Counted from the first letter of the stretch, positions 37,589 through 47,700 are shown. The stretch: 64,000 bases of DNA from Bacillus nakamurai (GCF_001584325.1 NZ_LSAZ01000005.1:33642-97641), one strand, 5' to 3'. Notes: a model not told the origin generated them from the sequence alone. Made by a program: numbers and translations.

Positions 37589-37599
37589 GGTGATGAAGC

Positions 37600-37634
37600 A
37601 GACAAGCCTCCGTGACCGGAGGCTTGTTTTTTTA
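37600..37634 (+). terminator. Terminator of purA
   Basis: ACAAGCCTCCG-TGAC-CGGAGGCTTGT followed by seven T. Confidence 0.92.
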
Positions 37635-37673
37635 TCTGGGAAAAAAATAATAGATATTTTTTTAAAAAAGATA

Positions 37674-37703
37674 TTGCCACTTTCGAATGTTCTATGATAT
37701 TAT
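37674..37703 (+). promoter_or_regulatory. SigA promoter of the tRNA cluster
   Basis: TTGCCA (37674-37679), 18 bases, then TATTAT (37698-37703). The first tRNA begins about 80 bases after the expected start, so a 5' leader is trimmed. Confidence 0.6.
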
Positions 37704-37793
37704 AAATCTCGTTGTTACGGAACAGCTTCAATAGAGTACCGCAATGAAATGCCTTTGTCTGTATGCTCTATGATACATAATCCGACACATCAA

Positions 37794-37869
37794 GAGCCAT
37801 TAGCTCAGTTGGTAGAGCATCTGACTTTTAATCAGAGGGTCGAAGGTTCGAGTCCTTCATGGCTCACCA
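37794..37869 (+). tRNA. tRNA-Lys (TTT)
   Basis: GAGCCAT... ...ATGGCTCACCA pairs as the acceptor stem; D-loop GCTCAGTTGGTAGAGC, anticodon stem-loop CTGACTTTTAATCAG with TTT, variable loop and GGTTCGAGTCC are canonical. CCA is encoded. First of four in the cluster syntenic to trnY. Confidence 0.97.
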
Positions 37870-37878
37870 TTTTGTTAT

Positions 37879-37950
37879 GGCCCGTTGGTCAAGCGGTTAA
37901 GACACCGCCCTTTCACGGCGGTAACACGGGTTCGAATCCCGTACGGGTCA
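37879..37950 (+). tRNA. tRNA-Glu (TTC)
   Basis: GGCCCGTTGG... ...TACGGGTCA acceptor pairing, anticodon stem-loop CCGCCCTTTCACGGCGG with TTC, T-loop GGTTCGAATCC. CCA is not encoded. Confidence 0.97.
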
Positions 37951-38033
37951 TTGATTTACTTTAGCGTTATTGCTAACTCCTTATTTGTCTCGGAGAGCTG
38001 CCACGATACAGCTCTTCGGACAAATTACTGTAA

Positions 38034-38110
38034 GGTCCGGTAGTTCAGTTGGTTAGAATGCCTGCCTGTCACGCAGGAGGTCGCGGGTTCGAGTCCCGTC
38101 CGGACCGCCA
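38034..38110 (+). tRNA. tRNA-Asp (GTC)
   Basis: GGTCCGGTAG... ...CCGGACCGCCA, anticodon stem-loop CCTGCCTGTCACGCAGG with GTC, T-loop GGTTCGAGTCC. CCA encoded. Confidence 0.97.
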
Positions 38111-38148
38111 TTTTACTTTACTTTATATAGTATAGAAAAGAAACATCT

Positions 38149-38221
<73 letters not shown>

Positions 38222-38225
38222 CTTA

Positions 38226-38260
38226 CCCAAACGCATCTGCAATAGTAGGTGCGTTTTTTT
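38226..38260 (+). terminator. Terminator of the tRNA cluster
   Basis: AACGCATCTGC-AATAGTA-GGTGCGTT followed by T run, within 40 bases of tRNA-Phe. The following ~290 bases are the walR leader; TATAAT at 38460 may be its -10. Confidence 0.75.
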
Positions 38261-38559
38261 CTTTGTGTATAAAAAGGGAGAGCCGACTTTTCAGCCGGCC
38301 CAAGAAGAAGACGTCAATCAGTAGACGGAGATTTTTTCGGTGAGGTTTCAAAAAAATAAAATTTTTTAAAAGAACATAAAGAACATGACAAAAGAATGGC
38401 AATTTAATACGTTTTTGCGCTGTTCTCTTTAATTTTTTTATCTTTTGACCTGAAACCGTTATAATAGACGGGGAACGTTTTTCAGCGGTTCGTTTTGTGT
38501 TTAACATGAAACATCAATAGATAAGATGAAGTCATTCTGGCAGGAGGAAAATCAAGATG

Positions 38560-39267
38560 ATGGATAAAAAGATCCTTGTAGTCGATGATGAAAAACCGAT
38601 TGCAGATATATTAGAGTTTAATTTAAGAAAAGAAGGCTATGACGTGCATTGTGCGTATGACGGAAACGAAGCCGTGGAAATGGTGGAGGAGCTTCAGCCT
38701 GATTTAATTCTTTTAGATATTATGCTTCCGAATAAAGACGGGGTTGAAGTATGCCGGGAAGTCCGGAAAAAATATGATATGCCGATTATTATGCTGACGG
38801 CCAAAGACTCAGAGATTGACAAGGTCATCGGCCTTGAGATCGGAGCGGATGACTATGTCACAAAACCGTTCAGCACCCGTGAGCTTCTGGCCCGCGTCAA
38901 AGCGAACCTGCGCCGCCAGCTTACCGTTGCGCCCGCCGAGGAGGAGTCGGCTTCTAATGACATTCATATCGGTTCTCTCGTGATCTTCCCCGATGCGTAT
39001 GTCGTATCAAAAAGAGGAGAAACAATCGAGCTGACACACCGTGAATTTGAGCTGCTTCATTACTTAGCCAAACATATCGGCCAAGTCATGACCCGTGAGC
39101 ACCTGCTTCAAACTGTGTGGGGCTATGATTATTTCGGTGATGTGAGAACGGTAGACGTCACGGTGCGCCGCCTCCGTGAGAAAATCGAGGATAACCCGAG
39201 CCATCCAAGCTGGATCGTCACGAGACGCGGTGTCGGTTATTACTTGAGAAATCCTGAGCAGGACTAA
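38560..39267 (+). CDS. walR: WalR (YycF), essential OmpR-family response regulator
   Basis: A 235-residue regulator. The receiver domain (1-120) has DDEKPIADI, phospho-acceptor Asp in ILLDIMLP (about 53), and the TAKDSE and VTKPF switch residues; the winged-helix DNA-binding domain (130-235) carries [19 protein letters not shown] and RRGVGYYLR. It controls peptidoglycan hydrolases and cell-wall homeostasis and is essential in B. subtilis. Preceding AGGAGG; ATG 38560 matches the known protein, ATG 38557 adds one Met. First gene of walRKHIJ-htrC. Confidence 0.98.
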   Translation: MDKKILVVDDEKPIADILEFNLRKEGYDVHCAYDGNEAVEMVEELQPDLILLDIMLPNKDGVEVCREVRKKYDMPIIMLTAKDSEIDKVIGLEIGADDYVTKPFSTRELLARVKANLRRQLTVAPAEEESASNDIHIGSLVIFPDAYVVSKRGETIELTHREFELLHYLAKHIGQVMTREHLLQTVWGYDYFGDVRTVDVTVRRLREKIEDNPSHPSWIVTRRGVGYYLRNPEQD

Positions 39268-39273
39268 CCAACG

Positions 39274-41109
39274 ATGAATAAGGTTGGTTTTTTTCGGTCG
39301 ATTCAGTTTAAGATCACGCTGATTTATGTACTGCTCATTATCATTGCCATGCAGATCATTGGCGTATATTTTGTGAAACAGGTGGAGAATTCCCTTCTCA
39401 AGTCCTATGAATTATCCTTAAATCAACGGATTGACAACCTTTCCTATTATATTGAGCAGGAATATAAAGGTGACAATGACAGCACCGTGATCAAGGATGA
39501 CGTCAAGCGCATTTTAAATGATTTTACGAAAGACAATGAAATACGTGAGATTACGTTTGTTGATAAAAGCTATGAGGTTGTCGGTTCTTCAAGGCCTTAT
39601 GGTGAAGAAATAGCAGGCAAACAGACGACAGATCCGATTTTCAAACGGATTTTCTCAACAAAACAGGCCTACTCAAAAAAATACTATGATCCTAAAAGCA
39701 AAAACAGGGTGCTGATTTCGGCAAAGCCGGTTATCACCGAGAATCAAGAAGTCGTCGGTGCGATTTATGCCGTGGCCAGTATGGAAGATACTTTTAACCA
39801 AATGAAGACCGTTAACTCGATTCTTGCCTCCGGAACAGGCTTAGCCCTTGTTCTGACGGCTCTTCTGGGGATATTTCTCGCCCGGACGATTACCCATCCG
39901 CTTTCGGACATGCGCAAGCAGGCAATGGAGCTGGCAAAAGGAAACTTCTCCAGAAAGGTCAGAAAATACGGGCATGATGAAATCGGCCAGCTTGCGACGA
40001 CCTTCAACCATCTGACAAGAGAGCTTGAGGATGCGCAAGCAATGACTGAAGGAGAAAGAAGAAAGCTTTCTTCCGTTATCGCGTATATGACGGACGGAGT
40101 CATAGCCACGAACCGAAACGGTGCTATTATTCTCTTAAACAGCCCGGCGCTGGAGCTGTTGAATGTTTCACGTGAAACGGCTTTAGAGATGCCGATTACA
40201 TCTTTATTGGGCATAAAAGAGAACTTCACTTTTGAGGATTTAGTAGAACAGCAGGATTCAATGCTGCTGGAAATAGAACGCGATGATGAAACAACTGTGC
40301 TGCGGGTAAATTTCTCCGTTATTCAGAGAGAGCACGGAAAAATTGATGGACTGATCGCGGTTCTTTATGATGTCACAGAACAAGAAAAACTGGATCGGGA
40401 GCGCAGAGAATTCGTTGCTAACGTGTCCCATGAGCTTCGGACTCCGCTGACGACAATGCGCAGCTATTTAGAGGCGCTTGCTGAAGGCGCTTGGGAGAAT
40501 AAAGATATTGCTCCGCGCTTCTTAATGGTCACCCAAAATGAAACCGAGCGAATGATCAGACTGGTGAATGATCTGCTTCAGCTTTCTAAATTTGACAGCA
40601 AGGATTATCAGTTTAATCGAGAGTGGATTCATATGATCCGCTTTATGTCATTGATCATTGACCGTTTTGAAATGACGAAGGAGCAGCATGTCGAGTTTAT
40701 CCGAGAGCTTCCGGACAGAAATCTGTACGTGGAAATTGACCAGGATAAAGTGACGCAGGTTCTTGATAATATCATTTCAAACGCGCTGAAATACTCACCG
40801 GAAGGCGGGCATGTGACCTTCTCAGTTGATGTAAATGAAAAAGAAGAGCTGCTTTACATCAGCGTAAAAGATGAAGGGATCGGCATTCCGAAAAAAGATG
40901 TGGAAAAGGTCTTCGACCGCTTCTACAGAGTGGACAAAGCCCGGACGAGAAAGCTTGGCGGCACCGGCCTCGGCCTTGCGATTGCCAAAGAAATGGTTCA
41001 GGCGCATGGCGGTGACATTTGGGCGGACAGTGTAGAAGGAAAAGGAACGAAGATTACATTTACTCTTCCATATAAAGAAGAGCAAGAGGATGATTGGGAT
41101 GAGGCGTGA
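39274..41109 (+). CDS. walK: WalK (YycG), essential sensor histidine kinase
   Basis: A 611-residue membrane kinase: TM1 about residues 13-33, extracytoplasmic PAS-like domain (about 35-180), TM2 (about 184-204), HAMP, cytoplasmic PAS (about 260-375), HisKA with phospho-His in FVANVSHELRTPLTTMRS, and HATPase with NIISNALKYSPEGG, EGIGIPKKDV and GTGLGLAIAKEMV. It phosphorylates WalR in response to wall status; activity is damped by WalH and WalI encoded next. A near-perfect parS lies within the coding sequence at 40164. Length equals that in B. subtilis. Confidence 0.98.
   Translation: MNKVGFFRSIQFKITLIYVLLIIIAMQIIGVYFVKQVENSLLKSYELSLNQRIDNLSYYIEQEYKGDNDSTVIKDDVKRILNDFTKDNEIREITFVDKSYEVVGSSRPYGEEIAGKQTTDPIFKRIFSTKQAYSKKYYDPKSKNRVLISAKPVITENQEVVGAIYAVASMEDTFNQMKTVNSILASGTGLALVLTALLGIFLARTITHPLSDMRKQAMELAKGNFSRKVRKYGHDEIGQLATTFNHLTRELEDAQAMTEGERRKLSSVIAYMTDGVIATNRNGAIILLNSPALELLNVSRETALEMPITSLLGIKENFTFEDLVEQQDSMLLEIERDDETTVLRVNFSVIQREHGKIDGLIAVLYDVTEQEKLDRERREFVANVSHELRTPLTTMRSYLEALAEGAWENKDIAPRFLMVTQNETERMIRLVNDLLQLSKFDSKDYQFNREWIHMIRFMSLIIDRFEMTKEQHVEFIRELPDRNLYVEIDQDKVTQVLDNIISNALKYSPEGGHVTFSVDVNEKEELLYISVKDEGIGIPKKDVEKVFDRFYRVDKARTRKLGGTGLGLAIAKEMVQAHGGDIWADSVEGKGTKITFTLPYKEEQEDDWDEA
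40164..40179 (+). other. parS site within walK
   Basis: TGTTTCACGTGAAACG matches the parS consensus TGTTNCACGTGAAACA at 15 of 16 bases, including the whole CACGTGAAAC core. A parS in yycG (walK) is also known in B. subtilis. It is translated as part of walK (VSRET). Confidence 0.9.
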
Positions 41110-42457
41110 AAATATAAAAACAGTCATACTGTCGGTACTTGTCATCATTAGTCTTGTTTTAACATGGGGGATTTGGACGTTCCAGCCCAATTTTTCAGAA
41201 GGCACGGCCTCAACCAAATCGACTGTCCGGGAAAAGTATAAGATTGATAAGACCAGTCAAAAAATGACGCAAACGATTAAGCCGCGGGATATGTTTATTC
41301 ATACAAACGGCTCCCATTACAAGGTGAACGACGAGACGCTGTTTGATGATTTATGGTCCGACTTACCGAAATGGGAAATAAAGGGCATGAAGGACATTTC
41401 AGACCAATACGACAAGCTCGGTTTTAAAAACTGGCTCTACGGAAGAAACGGCAATTCGGCGAAGCTGGATCTGCAATTCAATGACACCATTCCGATTGAT
41501 ATCTTTCAGACGATGTTTAAATGGTCGAACCAGTCGATGGAATACAGCTCATTTGACCATATTGTCATTCCGTTTCATGAAAACAAGGCGAATAAGAGGA
41601 TATACTTGGTGTCTTACAGCAAGCAGCTGATTTTGGAAGTGACCGTGGAATCGGCCAACTACCGCAACATAATGAACGAGTTATACAGCAAAAAATCCAG
41701 CATGCCGTTGTACCATATCTATTCGGTCGGGAAAAGCAAAGAATTTCTCATGCCGAATGAGCCGTTTGAAATGAAGGAAAAAGAATTTATTACAGAAACG
41801 ATTAAGACGAATCTGTTTAAACAGACGCTCTTTAATGACCCGAGCACTGTAAGAGAAGATCCGAATTATAACCGGAATGTGCTGACCGATGGAATCAGCC
41901 GTCTGGAAATCAATTCGACGCAGCGCCAAATTCAATTCCAGCGCCGCAATTTGGCGCAAAGCACTTCCTATCAAACAGGGGAGCTCATCAAGAAGGGCTA
42001 TAAATATTTAGAGGATACGGGAAGCTGGACGGATTATTATCAATTTTTCAATGTCAGTGATAACCAGCAGCTGAGCTTTTACATGTTTAAAGATCAAATG
42101 CCCGTCATCAACAGCACATCTAAACCTTTTGGAGCCGGGCCTGTATTGAGCCTGCAATGGGCCAATGAAGAGGTGCTCAGCTACAAACGGCCGAATTACG
42201 TTCTTGGGCCGAATCCGATCAAAACAAAAGACGTGAAGCTGATGAGCGGCAATGAGGTTGTGGCATTGCTGGAACAGCAGCACAAGTACGATGTAAATAA
42301 GATTGACCAAATATTCCTGTCGTATCAGATGGTATCGTCGTCAACGAATGATCTGGTCGAGCTTGAGCCGGTGTGGAGTATGAAAATTAACGGAAAGATC
42401 GTGCCGATCACGAAGGACTTGCTGGCGAAGGAGGAGGACAATAATGGAGTGGAATAA
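41099..42457 (+). CDS. walH: WalH (YycH), negative regulator of WalK
   Basis: A 452-residue protein with one N-terminal transmembrane helix (about residues 8-28, [19 protein letters not shown]) and a large extracytoplasmic domain. In B. subtilis WalH and WalI form a membrane complex that restrains WalK through its transmembrane region. ATG 41099 overlaps the end of walK and follows GAGGATG; the start MRRENIKTV matches the known protein. It overlaps walI by 14 bases. Confidence 0.95.
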   Translation: MRRENIKTVILSVLVIISLVLTWGIWTFQPNFSEGTASTKSTVREKYKIDKTSQKMTQTIKPRDMFIHTNGSHYKVNDETLFDDLWSDLPKWEIKGMKDISDQYDKLGFKNWLYGRNGNSAKLDLQFNDTIPIDIFQTMFKWSNQSMEYSSFDHIVIPFHENKANKRIYLVSYSKQLILEVTVESANYRNIMNELYSKKSSMPLYHIYSVGKSKEFLMPNEPFEMKEKEFITETIKTNLFKQTLFNDPSTVREDPNYNRNVLTDGISRLEINSTQRQIQFQRRNLAQSTSYQTGELIKKGYKYLEDTGSWTDYYQFFNVSDNQQLSFYMFKDQMPVINSTSKPFGAGPVLSLQWANEEVLSYKRPNYVLGPNPIKTKDVKLMSGNEVVALLEQQHKYDVNKIDQIFLSYQMVSSSTNDLVELEPVWSMKINGKIVPITKDLLAKEEDNNGVE

Positions 42458-43283
42458 AACAAAAACAATCTTCATCATTGCCTTCCTCATCCTCGATATT
42501 TTTCTTGGATTTCAGTTTTTTGAAAAACGCTCCAGCAGTGAATATGAAGTGATCAAAACGTCAAATGTGGAAAACGACATGGAGATGGATCATATCGTCT
42601 TCGGAAATCTGTCTGCTGATTCAACTGCCGGTTATCGGCTGACAGCAAGCCAAAAGGTGTTTACTGAGGAAGACATCAACGGCTTAAAAGATCAAAAACC
42701 TTTAATGGACATGCCTGCAGGTGACCACAAGGTAACGACCTTGAGAATGAAGTTTTCCAACCCGATCGCCTTGTCGAAGCAAAAACCGCAGGATGACGCA
42801 GAATCGCTGGTCAGCTCGAAAATAACCGGCGGCGAGAAATATAAGCTGTGGAAAACCGACAAGGACAAAAAGCAGATCATTTTTTATCAGACATATGACG
42901 GCCAATATATTTATCAGGATTATGATTCGTCCTCGGATGCAATCGGAGAGGTGATTTTGCACCTGAATGATAAAAACGAGGTTGTATCGTACGAGCAGAC
43001 CATGCTGGAGTCATTTAAACGAATCCAGACAGAAAGCCTGATTCCTGAGCTTGATGCTGTTGAGTTATTGTATTCTCAAAACTACTTAAAAGCGAACTGC
43101 ATCGTAAAAAGCGTCAAATTCGGCTACATAGCCCAATATCCGCTGACGAGCACGCAGGTGTTGGCGCCGGTATGGAGAATTACAATTGAAGATAAGTCAA
43201 AAGGATCGAAGAAAAAGACGCTGGAAACTTACACTGTCAATGCAATGGAGAGTACAGTGATTGATAACAATCAAAATAAATAA
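42444..43283 (+). CDS. walI: WalI (YycI), negative regulator of WalK
   Basis: A 279-residue single-pass protein (TM about residues 7-24, [17 protein letters not shown]) with an extracytoplasmic YycI domain structurally related to that of WalH. ATG 42444 is preceded by GAAGGAGGAGG and overlaps the walH end. It partners WalH. Confidence 0.95.
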   Translation: MEWNKTKTIFIIAFLILDIFLGFQFFEKRSSSEYEVIKTSNVENDMEMDHIVFGNLSADSTAGYRLTASQKVFTEEDINGLKDQKPLMDMPAGDHKVTTLRMKFSNPIALSKQKPQDDAESLVSSKITGGEKYKLWKTDKDKKQIIFYQTYDGQYIYQDYDSSSDAIGEVILHLNDKNEVVSYEQTMLESFKRIQTESLIPELDAVELLYSQNYLKANCIVKSVKFGYIAQYPLTSTQVLAPVWRITIEDKSKGSKKKTLETYTVNAMESTVIDNNQNK

Positions 43284-43297
43284 TGGAGTGAGACACA

Positions 43298-44092
43298 ATG
43301 GGCTTGCAATTTAGCGTGCTTGCGAGCGGGAGTACGGGAAACGCGTTTTATCTGGAAACAGAAGAGCATTCTTTTCTGGTGGACGCCGGCCTGAGCGGAA
43401 AAGCAATGGACGGGCTGATGGCGCAAATCGGGCGCAAGATAGACGATGTGGACGGCATCTTTGTCACTCATGAGCACAGCGACCATATTAAGGGGCTCGG
43501 CGTCATCGCGCGAAAGTACCAGCTTCCCGTGTATGCCAATGAAAAGACGTGGAAGGCGATGGAGAATCAGATCGGCAAGCTGGACACCGGGCAAAAGTTC
43601 ATCTTCCCGATGGAGAGCGTGAAATCATTCAGCGGGCTTGATGTCGAGTCCTTCGGCGTCTCCCACGACGCGGCTGAGCCGATGTTTTATGTCTTTCACT
43701 ATCAAGGCAGAAAGCTTGCGCTTATGACGGACACCGGATATGTGAGTGACAGAATGAAAGGCATTATCCGCGAGGCGAATGTTTTCGTTTTCGAAAGCAA
43801 CCATGACGTCGGCATGCTGCAAATGGGGAGATACCCATGGAGCATTAAGCGCCGGATATTAAGCGATGTCGGCCACGTTTCAAACGAAGACGCGGCGCTC
43901 GCCATGACCGATGTGATCGGCGACAGCACGTCACGCATCTATTTGGCGCATTTGAGCCAAGACAATAATATGAAGGAACTGGCCAGAATGTCAGTTCAGC
44001 AGACATTGGCTGCAAAAGGATATGTCACAGGGGAAACCTTTGATCTGTATGACACCGATCCGAAAAAACCGACGCCGCTGTGCGCCGTGTAA
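43298..44092 (+). CDS. walJ: WalJ (YycJ), MBL-fold 5'-3' exonuclease-like protein
   Basis: A 264-residue metallo-beta-lactamase-fold protein. [10 protein letters not shown] is the N-terminal strand, [11 protein letters not shown] the metal-binding motif, LMTDTGYVS and ESNHD the other ligands, and a lone LAHLSQDNN His. YycJ-type enzymes have 5'-3' DNA exonuclease activity and have been linked to mismatch repair and to coordination of division and replication. ATG 43298 follows AATGGAGTGAG. Confidence 0.95.
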   Translation: MGLQFSVLASGSTGNAFYLETEEHSFLVDAGLSGKAMDGLMAQIGRKIDDVDGIFVTHEHSDHIKGLGVIARKYQLPVYANEKTWKAMENQIGKLDTGQKFIFPMESVKSFSGLDVESFGVSHDAAEPMFYVFHYQGRKLALMTDTGYVSDRMKGIIREANVFVFESNHDVGMLQMGRYPWSIKRRILSDVGHVSNEDAALAMTDVIGDSTSRIYLAHLSQDNNMKELARMSVQQTLAAKGYVTGETFDLYDTDPKKPTPLCAV

Positions 44093-44178
44093 TTTTTTCA
44101 AATGAATCATGATTATTAATTTGCGTTCTAACCCACACTATAACCAAATTGAGTTCTCTTGAAAGGATTTGAGTTAGG

Positions 44179-45375
44179 GTGGATTATAATCGCGAGGATG
44201 AACAGTATGGCCCTGAACGGCCTCGCCGAAGCAAGAGAGGATATTTCCTTTCAAGCCTGATCGGCGTCATCGTCGGGGCTGCGCTTATGGCCTTTTTGCT
44301 GCCGTATTGGACAGGCGGCGGCCATGGCGCAAACAGTATGAATACAAATCAGAATATCGGCAGCGCGCAAGTGAAAACAGTGAATGTGAATGTCAATGAC
44401 GCTGTCACGAAAATAGTCAGTGATGTATCCGATACGGTGGTCGGCGTCCTTAATATTCAAAAGACGGATATTTGGGGAGAAAGCGGTGAAGCCGGAAGCG
44501 GCTCCGGCGTCATTTACAAAAAAAACGGTAACACGGTCTATATCGTAACCAATCACCATGTCATTGAAGGCGCGTCTCAAATTGAAATCAGCCTGAAGGA
44601 CGGATCGCGGGTGCCTGCCGATCTGGTCGGAAGCGATCGGCTCATGGATCTCGCCGTCCTGAAGGTGAAAACCGATAAAATTAAAGCGATTGCCCAGTTC
44701 GGCAATTCCGATAAAGTAAAAGTCGGAGAGCCGGTCATCGCCATCGGGAATCCGCTGGGGCTTGAATTTGCGGGATCGGTGACACAGGGCATCATTTCAG
44801 GGACGGAAAGGACGGTCCCTGTTGATTCAAACGGTGACGGACAGCCTGATTGGAATGCAGAAGTGTTGCAGACTGATGCGGCCATTAACCCCGGCAACAG
44901 CGGCGGCGCTTTGATGGATATCTCAGGAAAAGTCATCGGCATCAATTCAATGAAAATCGCTGAATCGGCCGTTGAAGGGATCGGTTTGTCCATCCCGTCT
45001 AAGCTTGTCATTCCCGTCATTCAGGATTTAGAAAAATACGGGGAAGTCAGACGGCCTTTCCTCGGCATCGAGATGAAATCGTTATCCGACATCGCCAGCT
45101 ACCACTGGAGCCAGACGCTTAAGCTTCCTAAAGGCATCAAATCAGGAACAGTCGTCATGGGAGTTGACGCTTTTTCACCGGCCGGAAAAGCAGGTTTGAA
45201 AAAGCTCGATGTCATCACCGGATTTGACGGTCATAAGGTCAATGACATAGTGGATCTTCGTGAACGCCTGTATCAGAAAAAAATCGGCGATCGTGTGAAG
45301 ATCACCTTCTACCGTTTAGGTAAGAAAAAAACAGCGGACGTCAAACTGACGGAAGCAGATCGATTACAGAGATAA
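44179..45375 (+). CDS. htrC: HtrC (YyxA/YycK), membrane HtrA-like serine protease
   Basis: A 398-residue DegP/HtrA-family protease. A basic cytoplasmic leader and one TM (about residues 23-43) precede the trypsin-like domain with His in TNHHVIEGA, Asp in DLAVLKV and nucleophile Ser in [11 protein letters not shown], followed by a PDZ domain (about 295-390). It degrades misfolded extracytoplasmic proteins. GTG 44179 follows AAAGGAT by ten bases. It is the last gene of the wal operon; a terminator follows. Confidence 0.95.
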   Translation: MDYNREDEQYGPERPRRSKRGYFLSSLIGVIVGAALMAFLLPYWTGGGHGANSMNTNQNIGSAQVKTVNVNVNDAVTKIVSDVSDTVVGVLNIQKTDIWGESGEAGSGSGVIYKKNGNTVYIVTNHHVIEGASQIEISLKDGSRVPADLVGSDRLMDLAVLKVKTDKIKAIAQFGNSDKVKVGEPVIAIGNPLGLEFAGSVTQGIISGTERTVPVDSNGDGQPDWNAEVLQTDAAINPGNSGGALMDISGKVIGINSMKIAESAVEGIGLSIPSKLVIPVIQDLEKYGEVRRPFLGIEMKSLSDIASYHWSQTLKLPKGIKSGTVVMGVDAFSPAGKAGLKKLDVITGFDGHKVNDIVDLRERLYQKKIGDRVKITFYRLGKKKTADVKLTEADRLQR

Positions 45376-45376
45376 A

Positions 45377-45410
45377 AAGCAGCCCGGGGAAAAACCGGGC
45401 TGCTTTTTGA
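45377..45410 (+). terminator. Terminator of the wal operon
   Basis: AAAAGCAGCCCGG-GGAAAAA-CCGGGCTGCTTTTT. Confidence 0.95.
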
Positions 45411-45514
45411 TTACACTGCGGTTTGACAGCAGACTTTCATATTTTAAGACATATCATCAATTAAATTACATAAATTGGATATATTATAATGTTTGTAACA
45501 AAGGGGGTGGAAAC

Positions 45515-45598
45515 ATGAAAACGGCAGATATGATTATTGTTTTGAGTGAAATCGAAAATGAATGTGAAGGAAGACTTATATTGGAATGCAGAATATAA
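45515..45598 (+). CDS. 27-residue peptide of unknown function
   Basis: ATG 45515 is six bases from AAAGGGGGTGG, an excellent ribosome site, and a TATAAT at 45485-45490 lies just upstream. It encodes MKTADMIIVLSEIENECEGR followed by LILECRI: two cysteines, strongly acidic, no signal peptide. A hairpin with T run follows at 45617. All expression signals are in place for so short a gene. I recognise no family; possibilities include a small regulatory protein or a RiPP-like precursor. Confidence 0.5.
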   Translation: MKTADMIIVLSEIENECEGRLILECRI

Positions 45599-45616
45599 CT
45601 TACATTCTCCCGTCTT

Positions 45617-45652
45617 GTATAGGGAACTGTTTTGAAAACGTCCTTTTTTTCA
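45617..45652 (+). terminator. Hairpin after the 27-codon gene
   Basis: AGGGAACTGTTTT-GA-AAAACGTCCT forms an imperfect stem followed by TTTTTT. Confidence 0.5.
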
Positions 45653-45894
45653 GGGCGCTTTTTTATGCCGTTTTTTAGAAGCTCAAGTGTGAAGATGAAA
45701 CAGAATATCAAACCGTTAGTCATTTGCAAACCATCCTTCCCTGATAAAAAAAGAACTGAACGCGGGTCACACACGTTCAGTTAAAAATAGGTATATTTAG
45801 AAAAAGGTAGACATGAACTTAGAACTTTGTGATTGAAACAGACTGATGGTACGAAATTGAAGTGGCAGTTGCAACTGCCGGCAAGTATGAATTG

Positions 45895-46806
45895 TTAGTT
45901 GCAAATATTTCCGTTTTCAGCGTTTACTTTTACAGTTTGTTCAGTATGGTTTTGTGCAGTGATTTTCACGATGTACACGTAGACGCCGTTTTCTTTCTTC
46001 ATCTCAGAAGATTTCACTATTCCTTTGCAGTGGCTGAGCGCAATGGAATGCGCTTTTTTAGCAGCGATTATGGCTTGTTTTTTCTGAACGTCTTCTTTCA
46101 GAACTTTACCGCTTTTGCCGTCCATGTGGAGGGTATGCAGCTTGCCGTCCTGGCTGAAAATGCTGACAACGTATACGGATACGCCGTTTTCCGTTTTCAT
46201 TTCAGAAGATTTAACGACGCCTTTGTAATGGTTTAAGGCGTAAGATTCCGCTTTTGCCCGCGTCATGTATACTTGGTTTTCCTTTATGTCATGCTTCACG
46301 ATTTTGCTGTCTTTGCAATTGATATGGAAGGTATGCAGCTTACCGTCTTGTCCGGCTACTTGGACGATGTAAACCATCACGTTGTTTTCTTGCTTCAGCT
46401 CAGAAGATTTCACAGTGCCTTTGCCGTTTTTCAATGCGATTTTTTCCGCATTGGCTTTTGAGATGAATTGCTGTTTCTTTTTTGTTTGATGCTTCATGAC
46501 TTTTCCGTTATCACAATTCACATTGATTGTGTGCTGGATGCCTTTCACATCAAGGACGTTTACGACATAAACGTAAGATCCGTTCACTTTCTTCATTTGT
46601 GCTGATTGAACGGCACCTTTACAGCTGCAGTTGTTCAATGCAGCTTGTTTTGCCTTCGCTATTGTAATGGAAGCTTGCTGCTTTGTTTCCACTTTCGCCT
46701 GCGCCGCATCATCTTTATGAAGGACAGCCGCGTGTGCAGAAGATAATGAACTGATTGAAATGATCGTTCCCAGTGCAGCTCCTGATAAAACTTTTGTAAT
46801 ACCCAT
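45895..46806 (-). CDS. Secreted protein with four PepSY-like repeats
   Basis: A 303-residue protein with signal peptide (MGITKVLSGAALGTIISISS, cleavage after SSAHA) and four tandem PepSY-like repeats of about 65 residues (starting near 45, 110, 175, 240). Each has A-K-A-...-A-L-N-x-x-[KC]-G-x-V-x-S-[SA]-[EQ]-[ML]-K, Y-[VI]-V-x-[VI] and H-T-[LFI]-x-[VI]-[ND]-x-x-[ND]-x-[KN]. PepSY proteins are thought to inhibit extracytoplasmic proteases or bind ligands at the cell surface. It starts at ATG 46806 behind AAGGAGG, and is divergent from a two-component system. The array of CTGAA/TTCAG repeats in between suggests that system controls it, as with ykoJ and YkoGH-like arrangements. Confidence 0.82.
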   Translation of the reverse strand: MGITKVLSGAALGTIISISSLSSAHAAVLHKDDAAQAKVETKQQASITIAKAKQAALNNCSCKGAVQSAQMKKVNGSYVYVVNVLDVKGIQHTINVNCDNGKVMKHQTKKKQQFISKANAEKIALKNGKGTVKSSELKQENNVMVYIVQVAGQDGKLHTFHINCKDSKIVKHDIKENQVYMTRAKAESYALNHYKGVVKSSEMKTENGVSVYVVSIFSQDGKLHTLHMDGKSGKVLKEDVQKKQAIIAAKKAHSIALSHCKGIVKSSEMKKENGVYVYIVKITAQNHTEQTVKVNAENGNICN

Positions 46807-46868
46807 CTTGTATTCCTCCTTAAATATCATTGTTGGCTTCCCAACTAAGGCTATTGTATAGATTCAAA

Positions 46869-46944
46869 CTGAAAATCAAATGAGGACAAGCTGAAAACTT
46901 GCTGAATTCAGCGGATTTTCAGCTTAGATTCAGTTTGGTTTCAG
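46869..46944. promoter_or_regulatory. Symmetric 11-bp-phased operator array between the PepSY gene and the two-component system
   Basis: TTCAG occurs at 46907, 46918, 46929 and 46940, exactly 11 bases apart. Its complement CTGAA occurs at 46869, 46891 and 46902 (spacings 22 and 11; the position at 46880 reads ATGAG). The two runs meet in the perfect palindrome CTGAATTCAG (46902-46911). Direct repeats with 11-bp spacing are the normal layout for OmpR/PhoB-type regulators, so this looks like a divergent control region. Confidence 0.75.
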
Positions 46945-47016
46945 ATAAAAGCGAATAATAGAAGGAGAAGCGAAAAAAATAAGGACAGGCTGATACATCT
47001 AAGGAGAGACTGCATC

Positions 47017-47700
47017 ATGGATAAGTTGAAAGGCATCAAGGTGCTGATTGTTGACGATGAGCCGGCCATCATTGATTTTTTAACGATGGGGCTTGTCAAT
47101 GAAGGATTCGAAGTGATGTCTGCGGCAGACGGGATGGCGGCAATGAACATTGTCAAAACATTTCAGCCTCATATTGCCGTTTTGGATATTATGATGCCGG
47201 GAATGGATGGGCTTGAGCTGTCAAGAATGCTCAAAAAAACAAGCAATACCGCTGTCATCATGCTGACTGCAAAGGATGAAGTCGAGCTTCGCGTGAAGGC
47301 GCTGATTGAAGGTGCAGATGATTATATGATGAAACCGTTCAGCTTTGAGGAGCTGCTTGCCCGGATTTACGCAAGAATCCGGAACCAATTTCCCCACCTC
47401 TTTGATGAAGTGGTATTGGGTCCTTTTCGAATTGATGACAGAAGCAGAGAAATTGTTTATAAAGAAGAGCCTCTGAAGCTGTCCGCAACCGAATATGAGC
47501 TGCTGAAACTTTTGGTGCTGCATCACGGAACGGTTCTCAGCAAAACGAGGATTCTCGATCAAGTATGGGGCTATGATTTCTATGGTGAAGAAAATATTGT
47601 CGAGGTGTACATCCGCTCTTTACGTGAAAAATTGAAAGATAAAGAGCACAAGGTGATTCGCACAGTCCGCGGTGTCAGTTACAGGGTGGATCTGGGATGA
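47017..47700 (+). CDS. OmpR-family response regulator
   Basis: A 227-residue regulator: receiver domain with DDEPAII, phospho-Asp in AVLDIMMP (about 53) and MMKPFSF; winged-helix domain with ILDQVWGYDFYGEENIVEVY and VRGVSYRVD. ATG 47017 follows AAGGAGAG. Its stop overlaps the kinase start (ATGA). It likely binds the 11-bp-phased repeats upstream. I do not equate it with a specific B. subtilis gene; YkoG or YrkP would be candidates. Confidence 0.92.
   Translation: MDKLKGIKVLIVDDEPAIIDFLTMGLVNEGFEVMSAADGMAAMNIVKTFQPHIAVLDIMMPGMDGLELSRMLKKTSNTAVIMLTAKDEVELRVKALIEGADDYMMKPFSFEELLARIYARIRNQFPHLFDEVVLGPFRIDDRSREIVYKEEPLKLSATEYELLKLLVLHHGTVLSKTRILDQVWGYDFYGEENIVEVYIRSLREKLKDKEHKVIRTVRGVSYRVDLG

Noticed and set aside
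37951..38033. Hairpin between tRNA-Glu and tRNA-Asp as an internal terminator
   Set aside because: There is no T run after the stem; it is more likely a processing spacer in the tRNA precursor.
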